Under the pieces are notes generated by a model, which saw only the letters and a program-made list of their open reading frames with translations, was not told the origin of the DNA and did no database searches. A stretch of DNA of 64,000 bases from Diplonema papillatum (taxonomy: Eukaryota > Euglenozoa > Diplonemea > Diplonemida > Diplonemidae). This document shows positions 41,697-52,000 of this stretch, piece by piece (within the stretch, counting starts at the first letter, position 1; each line of letters starts with the position of its first letter). Where the stretch lies: the NCBI GenBank assembly GCA_030068145.1, contig JAPJBO010000134.1, forward strand, positions 62,001 through 126,000, read 5' to 3'. The position numbers and the translations under genes were made by a program.

Positions 41697-43085
41697 TCAG
41701 ACGTCTACAACGTCAGCGGACTCGGAGGTGGCCTCCTCGGGCTGCTCTTCGTCACCTTCGGCGTCTTCGAGGTCGTCGGCGGCTTCGTCCGCGTTTTCGT
41801 CCGCGGGTTCTTCTTCGTGTTCGGCTTCGACGGGTTCTTCGTTCTCGTCAGCCTCCGCCTCGTCCTCTTCAACGGCAGGTTCCTCCACAGGCTCCTCAAC
41901 AGCAGGCTCCTTGACGACAGGCTGCCTGGTGCTGTCGGTGACAGGACGCAGGTCGTCGCTGTTCACCGAAATTTCGGGCGACGTCGGGTTGGAGAAGGGT
42001 CGGTAGTCGTAGTTGCCGAAGACCGGCAGCACGGTCTCGACCGGTGCAGCCGGCGCTTCGGTGTTGACGACAGGCGCGGCGGGTTCGTCCTGCACCGTAG
42101 ATCGGGACACCGGCGAGCTGACGACCAGTTTGGCCTTTTCGGCGAAGCTCGAGACGGGGAGGACGCTGGAGACGACCTTCGTTTTGTCGCCGTCGTGGTA
42201 GGCCTTCACCTTCACTTCGGCGCCTACCTTCGCGTGCTTTTTGAAGGCGGCTTGGAAGGAAGCAACGTCGGTGATGGGTTCTCCGCCGAATTCGATCAAC
42301 ACGTCGTTGTCCCCGAAACCTGCGGAGTCTGCAGGGCCCTTCGGCACAACGTCTGCCAGGACGACCTGCGCAGGGTTGTCTACTTGGATCATCATTCCGA
42401 GCCACGGCTTCTTTGCGGGGCTCTTCACCTTCTTCGTCGAGTGCTCGGAGGACTTCTTCTTCGTGACCTTCTTCTTCTTCTTGGTTGACTTCTTGGTCCC
42501 AGTCTTCTTCGTGGATTTCTTCGAAAGCGTCTTCTTCTTCTTGAGGCCGGTCGATGTTTTGGTGGACTTCTTTTTCAAGCCAGTCTTGACGCTCGACTTC
42601 TTCTTCAGCACAGACTTCTTCTTGGTGATGGACTTCTTCGAGACCGACTTCTTCTTCAGGAGCGACTTCTTCGTCGACTTCTTCTTCGTCGACTTCTTCT
42701 TCGTCGAGCCGACCGACTTTTTGGAGACCTTCGCTGTGGACTTCTTCTTGGTGGACTTCTTCTTGGTGCTGGTCTTGCGCACGACGCCGAGGGAAGTTTT
42801 GGTGGACTTCTTTTTGGTGGACTTCTTCTTCGTCGACTTCTTGCTGCTCTTCTTCTTGCCGCGGGAAGCTGCGGTGCCGGTTCCGGCGGCGCGGGGCACC
42901 AGCGGCACCTTCCGCTTCTTGCTCGACTTCTTCTTCGTGCTTGACTTCTTCGTGCTCGACTTCTTCTTGCTCACCTTCTTCTTGACCAGCTCTCCGTCGC
43001 CCAGCTTCTTCTTCTTGTCTGCCGACTTCTTCTTGCTCGACTTCTTCCTTCCTCCCTTGCTCTTGCTTCTCGAACGCTTGCTTCC
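41697..43085 (-). CDS. gene B exon 5 (KKS repeats, PDZ, acidic tail)
   Basis: Acceptor AACACAG, then GSKRSRSKSKGGRKKSS; the A-rich sequence directly upstream belongs to the inserted retroelement end. KKKS/KKST repeats, then a PDZ domain nearly identical to that of gene A (PWLGMMIQVDNPAQVVLADV), then an acidic tail (PAVEEPVEEPAVEEDEAEAD .. ADVVDV, stop) that lacks the 9-residue repeat of gene A. 462 residues. Confidence 0.8.
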   Translation of the reverse strand, partial: GSKRSRSKSKGGRKKSSKKKSADKKKKLGDGELVKKKVSKKKSSTKKSSTKKKSSKKRKVPLVPRAAGTGTAASRGKKKSSKKSTKKKSTKKKSTKTSLGVVRKTSTKKKSTKKKSTAKVSKKSVGSTKKKSTKKKSTKKSLLKKKSVSKKSITKKKSVLKKKSSVKTGLKKKSTKTSTGLKKKKTLSKKSTKKTGTKKSTKKKKKVTKKKSSEHSTKKVKSPAKKPWLGMMIQVDNPAQVVLADVVPKGPADSAGFGDNDVLIEFGGEPITDVASFQAAFKKHAKVGAEVKVKAYHDGDKTKVVSSVLPVSSFAEKAKLVVSSPVSRSTVQDEPAAPVVNTEAPAAPVETVLPVFGNYDYRPFSNPTSPEISVNSDDLRPVTDSTRQPVVKEPAVEEPVEEPAVEEDEAEADENEEPVEAEHEEEPADENADEAADDLEDAEGDEEQPEEATSESADVVDV

Positions 43086-46000
43086 CTGTGTTTTTTTTTG
43101 TATAAGCACCTGCTTTGTAGGAAATACTTGAGGAGGCTGCCAGTTGCAAAGATCAAAGGAGGTAAATGTGCTGTAGCCCACACAAAACACAGGTGAATCT
43201 GGGTTTAGTGGCGGGCGTAAGCGTTCAACAAAAAATGCCGAAGCAACTCGACAGGTCGGGCGCGGTGAGTTGGGTAAAGAGGGTGGTCGGGACTGATGTC
43301 CCGTCCCTTCTTTCATTCACCGCAAACAACCGCCGACTCGCGGCGGTGCTCAAGGTCGCACGCGACGTCGAGGGGACCGCGGAGGCGGGGCTGAGGCGCC
43401 TTCTGGGCGCTTTGGGGTACACGGACGAGGAGGCGCCCCCCGAAGGCGTGGCCCAGTGGGTCCTCGCGTGGCTGGCGGTCGCGTCGGCTCCGTCCGCCAC
43501 CGCGGACGAGTTCGCGGACCTGCTCCGCTCGTCTCCGAAGGCCACGCCCCCGCCGCAGACGCCGGGGCACATGCCGCTCCCCGCGACCGTTTCTCCCGCT
43601 GACGACTCGACCACCGCTGCATTGTTCGACCCATCTCCCCCAGCCGCGCGACGCGTCTCCTTCGCCGAGAGCGACGATCCCCTCAGCCCAGATGACAACG
43701 ATCTGAGGGAATGCAACTCCGCCGGTGGCAGCCGGGACGACCACGCGTCGGACATAGGCCGGCTGCAGCGTCAGATCGACCGCCTCACCGAGTTGGTGAT
43801 GGCGGCCCTCCCAACGCGCACCTCGCCACCCGTCCGGCCTTCTCCCGCCCCTGAGGCGGCACCCGCGGGCTCCCGTCCCGTCGTCTCGCCCACGTCGGTG
43901 GGCGCATGCCCCTGTCCAGTACTGCATCAGCTTCCGGCGTTCACGAGACCGCTCCCGCCGCCTCCGCCCCTCGTTGACGTTTCTCGCCTTCCGCGGGCTA
44001 TCCTGCTGCCGGACAATCCTCGCAGCCTGCCGCAGGCCGTCGTGGGCGGCCCTCTGCCAGTGGACTCTCGCTGCCCGCCACCCGCATCCTGCCACCAGCC
44101 GTACGCCGAGCCCCGCCAGCCCTACGTCAGCCATCCTCTTCCGGATTTTCCGGAGGACCCGTCTTCGCTGGGGGGAGGCGGGTCGGTCCAGGGCTCCCAC
44201 ACGCTTCTCTCTCCCGGACCAGAGCTACTCGACCCCGAGCTCTGGGTGAGCCTCTCTCCCATCGAGAGGTCTCTCGCGCTCGTCCACATCCGCGGCTTCT
44301 TCGCGGATATACTCGACGCCGTCCCGAGCATCGCCAACGACGCAGGACACCTGCTCAGCCACGCAACGTCCATCATGCGTCTGATGGACGACTCCTCCGA
44401 CCCCGACGCCCTGGTAGAGCTGGGGAGGGACACCATCCACCGCATGATGGTCCTGAAGACGGCCTTGAAGGCCGGCTGGTCGTTGGCCGCCGGCCTCCAA
44501 CACCGCCACCAGCACGAGGCCGGTTTCCCTCCGTATCTTCGGAACGTTTTTCAGGCCCTGCAGAAAGCCGAGGAACAGCCCGCCCCCAAGCCGTCCAGGA
44601 AGCGCAGCCCGAAGTCCCGCACCCAACACTCGGGCGAAGCTCACCCCGACTCCCAGCACCCTCAGCGGGCAACCTCAACCAAGGGGAGGGCCAGGCAGTA
44701 GGTGCCTTGGACCGTTTCCCACCTCCTGTGGCGGGGCGACGCGGACGTCCTCTCCTGTCGGAACCCCCGCTCTCCCCCAGCGAGCGGGAACGTCTTGTCC
44801 GGACCGCGAACGCGTACATAGGGGATGCCCTGGCTCTGTCCACGCGTCGCGGAATCCACTCCGTGTACCGCCGGTTTCTGGAGTTCCGGCGCCACTGGGA
44901 AGCGGTATCCGACGATCCCCTCGACGTCCCGACGGCGCTGGTCCTGTTTGTGACTCGGCTGCTTGCCCGCGGGGATATCTGCGCAGCTTCCGCGGTGCAG
45001 TACGTCGTGAACGTTCAGTCGGCCGAGAAGCGTTTGGGGCGACCTGTCGACAGCCAGCTCGTCAGGGATTTTGTCAGGTCTCTGAAACGGGCGGGCGCGA
45101 TGAAGCCATCGAAGCAGGCCGTCCCGGTGACGAAGGACGAACTGCATCATGCTGTTCGTTTGGAGTCGGATCCCAGCGTGCGGGTTGCGTTGGCCTTGGC
45201 ATGGCAGGGGGCTGCGCGCGTGGACGACGTTCTGACGAGGAAAGCCGAACACATCACCGAGGGTGCCGGTTTCTGGGCGGTAAACTGGGTGGGCTCGAAG
45301 TCGGATCCTTTCCGCCTAGGTCAGGTCACGGGCGTGATTCTTCCACCAGCTCAGGACCAGGAGCTTCGCTCGCTGCTGTCTCAGACGCCGCCCGGCCGCC
45401 TCCTGTTTCCAAACATCCCTTTTCGGCGGGTTGTGTCCGCGCTGAAGCGCGCCAACCTCTCCCTCACCGGCCATTCTCTCCGGCGGGGCGCCCTGTTCCA
45501 CCTGTTGAGAAGCGGGGTCGACCTGCGAGTGATTCAGAGCGTGTCGCGTCACACGACGCTGAGTGCTCTGATGCGGTACCTTCCGGAAGCGGAGGTTCCG
45601 CTCGTCCGGAACACCGCGGAGGCGTCAGCGAGTCTCCTATAGCCTTCCGCCTCGAACCCCCCTTCCCGTTCAAGCTACCGAAGAGGAAAGTCCCCGACCC
45701 GCTGGCGGCGATTTATCCAGGGCCGGGGAGGATCCCCGACGTGGAGCTACCGCCCTCTACGTTCACCCCGTTTGTTGGTGTCGCGTACGGAGGCGATCTC
45801 CTTGTCAACAACTCTACGCCCCCCCCGTCGCAACGCAGAAGAGGAGAGGACCTCGCGCCCATCTCGGCGTCATTCATGAACCTTGACAGGTTGTCAGCTT
45901 TGGACAGCCAGGGTTTGCTGCGTGGCGTGCTGGATGTGATTCGCTCTTGGGAGTCCTTCCGTTCCGCCCTGCTCCCGGGAGCGGAGGAAGCGCTGACGGA

Positions 46001-49000
46001 AAGAGGGTTCACGCGGACGACGTCAAGGCGCATGCTTCGTCATCTCCCGGATCTGGTTAGGTATGGAGTGACGGAGCTCGCTTCGAGCCCGTCAAAGGTC
46101 GTCCTCCCTGCCTTCACAGTCGACAAGAAGAGCGGGGGGCAACGATTCGTATGTGACGGGCGGAAGCTCAATGCGATCATGGCGCGTCCGCCTCCGATGC
46201 TGCTTCCTTCCGTGCACGAAGTCATCGACCGCGTTCTGGCCTCGTCGGTGGTGTTTCTCGCAGACGCCAGGAGCTATTTCTATCAGTTCCGGCTGGACGC
46301 GATAATCCGCCCATTTTTTGGCATGCACTTGGCCGGACCGCGGGGTCATTTCGTGAAGGCTCAACTCGTGGCCATGTGCATGGGCTGGAGCTGGGCTCCG
46401 GCGATAGCGCAGAGGGCCTCTCGAGTACTCCTGCCGGAGTCTGACGGTCTGCCCTGGGTCGACAACTTCGTCGTCGTTGGGGATTCGTTGAGCGAAGCAA
46501 CTTCGCGGTTTGACTCTTTTTTGCAGCGCTGCAAGAGCGTCAACTGCGAGCTCAACGAAAACGACGAGCAGTTTGGAATACCGCTCAGGGAGTTCGACCT
46601 TCTGGGCCTCCACTTTGACCTCTCCCATTCGAGCCGCCCCGCTCGATACAGAATGGCGGACGCATGGGTGGCGAAGTTACTTGGCTCTGCCGAGCTCGCC
46701 AGAGTTAAACGCGGAGGGGCGTCACCCCGCGAGTTTTACCGGGTGTTTGGGGCTTTGGTCTGGTTTGCCTACACGACGCATTTCCAGCTGGCCTACGCCC
46801 GGTGTTCATTGTCCTTCCTGCAGAGGCTGGCCTCATCCCTGGTGGAGCCAGCTGACTGGGACATCTCCAGGACGGTTCCGCCCTCGACCGTGCGTGAGGT
46901 GGAGCACCTCACCTCCCTCGTCGAAGACAACCGCTGGGTCAGTCGTTCGAAGTCGGTCTCCTCATCAGTGACTCTCTGGACGGACGCCTCATCATCATGG
47001 TGGGCCGCAGTCCTGGAGGGCGAACCTGAGCGGATATCGCAGGGCCCGTTCTTGAAGTTGAGGCACACTCACATCTTTTTGAAGGAGTTGTTTGCGGTGC
47101 TGAGGGGCATAAACCTGACCGCAAGGTTTCACACGAATACGCGCGTGAGACTCATGGTTGACAACCTTCCGGCTGTCCAGTGTCTCATCAAGGGGCACTC
47201 GAAGAACTTTGCAGCAAATGTCCTTTTGGCGAGGATTTTTGATGCTGCGCGGGCGGCCGGCCTTGTCATCAGTGCCGAGTGGGTACCGACTGATAAACAG
47301 AGAGCCGACCCGTACACCCGCGGGGTGCTAGCCAGAGAGGACGACACGCCAGAGGGCGTCTGGTCGCCTCAAGCGGAGGACCTTGCTCCGCCTTCAGATT
47401 TGGTGTAGCCACTGCGTGGTCCCTGGGGGTCCTGATGCGTAAGCGTTCAACAAAAAAGACCCATTTTGTAGTTGTATTGTTTCTCCCCCTCTAGCCTCCT
47501 TCGAAGTAAGCACAAGGCAGCCCCTCGAGTATTTTTGTATAAGCACCTGCTTTGTAGGAAATACTTGAGGAGGCTGCCAGTTGCAAAGATCAAAGGAGGT
47601 AAATGTGCTGTAGCCCACACGAAACACAGGTGAATCTGGGTTTAGTGGCGGGCGTAAGCGTTCAACAAAAAAGACCCATTTTGTAGTTGTATTGTTTCTC
47701 CCCCTCTAGCCTCCTTCGAAGTAAGCACAAGGCAGCCCCTCGAGTATTTTTTGTTCAAAGTCAATGCTCAAGTGAATACGTTGCTGCGCTGCCACTACGC
47801 GCTACGGCTGGCGGGAGTACTTCAAAATGTCACAATTATTCTCGAGCGAGACTTGCATGGCGCGTTACTTGAAAACAAGCATGATGGTATGACTCCTGGC
47901 AGGTTGCCGGGTGTACCGACGAGAAATACATACCTTCTCGCTGTCGTCCTTGCCCTTCCTGCGCAGCTTGTGCACGTGGTCGACGACTTCGAGCATGAGT
48001 CCCGCGTTTGTGATGACCTGGTTGTTGTGCTCAAGCTTGGCGAGGGCCTGCGGGTTGACCGTCATCATGTCGTAGGCAATGATCATGTCACGGACAGCAA
48101 TCGCCGCCTGGCGGATCGACTTCCTCGGCCACGTCTCGATGCCGTCCAGCATCACCCACTCGCCTGCCTCGGTGCACGTCTCGTCTTTGCCAATGTCGAT
48201 ACCAAGCTCCTGTCGAAGGGGAATGTGGACAAATTAAGGGGGAGACCCAATTCTTCGGGCGGTTTTCCTTCCTTTTAAGTGGCAGACAGCCATGCCCAGG
48301 CCTCCTGTTTGTGGAGTCACAACTCATGAGCTTGACCAACCAGTTTAACAAAAGAGCCTTCTGGGCGGGGACTACCCTTTCTTCTTTCCTTACACAGCTG
48401 CAGCGGACCTTCGCAGTGAAGGAGATCAAGTCTGGCCCTTGCTGGATGATGCGTGGAGAGAACCGATCAAGACGTAGCAGTTACACGACTCGGCACTGAC
48501 ATCATGACTCAGTCACACTTTACCTCACACTTTACCGGGTACTCAACTTGAAGAATCACGGTGAGGTACTGAAGAACGTGAAGTAAGTTGGGTTTCACTC
48601 GAGGTTGACCATGAGAAAGGTGTACCCATGGGGGGACGGGGTTGTGTTTTGGTCGTGAGATATTTCTTCTCTAATAATTAGCAAACCAGCGAACCGGCGA
48701 GATTTCAAAAGTGTCTCGCGATATCACCCTGCCTCCAACTTTGGATGGTTGAAAAAGGAGACGAAAGAAAAGCGTACCTTGGCGCGCTTGACGGTCTCGG
48801 TGGCGGTGACCTTCTTGATCCTCTTGACGGCGTCGGAGTACATCTTTGACGGTCCCATCTTCTTTCCCTCCTCGCGTGCCTCGCACAAGTGCTCGAAGTC
48901 GTGTTCGCAGTTGATCGACTTCGCCTTGAGCAGATTCATGACCTCCCTGATCTGCTCCTGCAAGGTGCTGTCTGCGCTGACGTCTACGGTCGCCCGGAAA

Positions 49001-52000
49001 AGTTCGCGCCTCTTCTCGCCCTTCTTGTTGAGCGTGTCCTGAGTTGACACCTTCTCGTCCTTCGTGGCCTGAATGATGTCCTTCAGCTGCTGCTCCAGAC
49101 TGACTAGCTCAGCGTCGATCTGTTCATCAGTGTAGTCGCCCTGCATCGACATCAAGTGCTTCATCTGGTTGTTCGCTTCGAGTGCCTTTCCGTGCTTGGT
49201 GTTCAGCTGTTCCCACTCGCTCTTGTCTGAGAACTTGGCCAGGGCTTCGTAGTACTTGCGCATAACCTCCACGCTTGTGCGTGTCTGCATGAGCTTCGAC
49301 GCCAGGAACCTGCAAAACGACAAAGTGTTGTTGATAAGCGAGGAAATACCCTGAACGGAAATACTCTGGACCGGAAAACAAGAAACTCGGAACGGCCTCT
49401 CTGTTCTGCGAACTAATTGGGGCCAGTTCTGCGGTTGGCAACTTTATTTTTTGCGACCATGCCTTTTTACTACAGTTTTTTTTTTTTGTGATTGTCCTTG
49501 GCGGCGCGTTTGCTTCGGGCAGCCCTGGATACGCAGTCGCAGCTGCTTCACGTGGACGTAACGTGACTGTAGCCAAGACAGTCAATAAGTGCGCCACCGC
49601 ACGGCGGTGTACTCCGGGGTGAAGGCAACCCTGCGGACTTGCCATCACGCGTACCGCTGACCATGATTGGCGCTGATGCGCTCGATTCAATTGTACTTGC
49701 GGTGAGGCAGTTTCTCACTGGCGTTGTGGTGGATGGAAGGTGACCTCGCCCAAGCTCGTTTCCCCGGGTTAAGGCAGTCACTCAACATTCCCTTGCGCTA
49801 GTGATATCAGTTCCAAAGACGTGATCTTACTTCTCCCTTTCTTCTAGGCAGTTCTCGTCAGACAATACGAAGAGCAGAAACTCTCACAGTTTCACTGAGG
49901 GAGTTGATGCACCACGAAAGTCGATTAGAGAACTCTACACAGCCTTCAGGGTGTGGTTGGTTCAAAGAAACAGTCAAGTTTTCCTTGAGCTAGCTTCGTA
50001 GTGTATCCCTTGCCCGACTACTTGCTCTCGCCAAGTTCTGGACTTTTGACTTTCTGCGTTGCTGGCATAGACCGGGATTGACATGCAGGCTGTTGTGTCT
50101 TGGCTACCGTTGGGAAGCGTGCGTTTTCTTCTCTTTTGAAGAAGGAGAGGAGAGAAGAGAAGGCAAACCTGTTCTTTCGTGCCTCCCTGTACTTGTGGAA
50201 ATTGGTCAGGTGCTTCCAGTATGAACGCATCGTGCCGCGCTTGGTCTGCGTCAAAAGCAGGTCGGCTGTTCGTACGCAATGGGCGGCCGACTTTTCGCGC
50301 TTGACATAGTCACAGAGCTTCGACCAGTACACGCCGACGCGGTAAGATTCAGTCGTGCGCAGCAGAGCGGCTGCGATGTCCGTGCGCTTGCGCAAAGTGT
50401 GCATGCGAGCGTTCCATCTGTGCCAGCGGAGGTAGTAGACTGACATGGTGGTGCTGTTGGAGGTCAGGCACAGCGAGTTGGCGGCATGCTTCTTCTGCGC
50501 GACGGCGCGCTTCATGCGGTAATGCTGCTGCAGGTTGCGCCAGTAGGCTCTCTGGATCTCGTGCGCGGTGTGCTGCGCCATGAGTCTCGACATGTTGATG
50601 CGGCGGCGTGCCTCTATCTGTTCCCAGCCATAGTGGACGAGTTTGCTGTAGGCGACTGAGAGGAGACCGTTCTTTGAGTTCTGGAAAAGGTGGCGGGCGA
50701 TGTCTCTCGACTTCGCCTCGATGCGCTTCTTCATGAGCCAGCGGATGACGTAGTTGTAGTACTTGGCCGAGGTCGCGTTCTGCGACTTGCGGTCGAATGC
50801 GACTGCGAGCCCCGTCTTCCTGCGTTCGTCGATGTCCTCCAATCGCTTCACCTTCTTCTTCAGCTCTTGGATCTGTCGGTAGTTGTCAATCACTTGGAAC
50901 CGCTTGTCCTCCACCACTTCCTGCAGCTGCGCGTCGCGGTCCGCGTACACACTGTACTCGTTGTCCTCATCTGCGTACCACATCTTCACAATCCCGTCTT
51001 CGTCAACACTCCACACCTGGTGTTTTAATTGTTGTTCATGTAAGCCATAAGCGCTGAGCACCTATCCGGATCCGGTGCGGGTACTAGCGTTGTTCCTGGT
51101 CGTGTCAACGCTGAGCTAGATCTAGAGCAGGAGCTAATGAGCTAGAGCTGATGCCGGACAAACTTGTCCTTCTTGTTTTGAAAGCTATGAAGAAGAAAGT
51201 GAAACCTTGAGGGCGCTGAGGCGAACGCAGAGACCCAGGTGCTTTACGTAAGTGCCTGTGTGATCCTTCATGCGAGTGACGAGCTTCAGAGAAAACGCGT
51301 CGTAGACGGAAATGACACCGTCGGTACCACCGGCCCAGATTTTCTGCGAAGAAGGATCCTTGAGCAGGCACGTGATCGGTCCGTCTCTGCGGTCCAGGAA
51401 CTTGACCATGTCGCCTGTCTGTGTGTTCCACACTTTGATTGTTCCGTCACGCGACGCGGAGAACAGGAACACTTCTTGAATCACCAGCGCCGTGACACCG
51501 TCGTAGTGCTGGCGGGCGGGCCAACCCCCTCCCACCTTCTCAACTCCCTTTTCGAGATCCCAGCAACGGATGGTAAAATCCTCACTTCCCGAGAACAACA
51601 CATCACCACCATCATGCGCCAGGCAGAGCACCGAGCACTGGTGACCCGAGAACTGACGAACCGGCTCAAACGTCTTTGCTTCCCACCTGTAAATCTGCCA
51701 GTCATCAGATCCGGTGTACACATCAGCACCAACGGAGATCATGCACGTGATCCTACCAGAGTGCTGCTTCCTTTCGAAGCAGAGCTCGTAAGTCTTCATG
51801 TCGAAGATCCGCAAGTACCCATCGCTCAATCCTGCCCACATGTACGGGCCGTGCGACAGCAGCGAACTGACATGGACCTCCTTCTTCTTTTCGATGGAGA
51901 ACAAAGGATCGCCTTTAATGTTCCGGATGCAGATTGTCCCCTCGTGGTCAGCAGTCCAAACGCTGACTCCCTCGATGTCGTCAGGGCCACGCGTTGCGAC

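Larger units (their letters stand above)
43096..47751 (+). mobile_element. tyrosine-recombinase retroelement (VIPER/Ngaro-like), looks whole and young, in intron 4 of gene B
   Basis: A ~4.65-kb element with split direct repeats in the order A1 - coding - B1 - A2 - B2, and coding parts gag, tyrosine recombinase, then reverse transcriptase-RNase H. That gene order is the one described for trypanosomatid VIPER. A1 and A2 differ by one base over ~140 bp and B1 and B2 appear identical, so the insertion is very recent. I see no breaks. As expected for this class there is no target-site duplication; both junctions fall in a T-run. It lies antisense to the host gene, and its left end is only ~10 nt from the exon 5 splice site. 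Confidence 0.88.
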
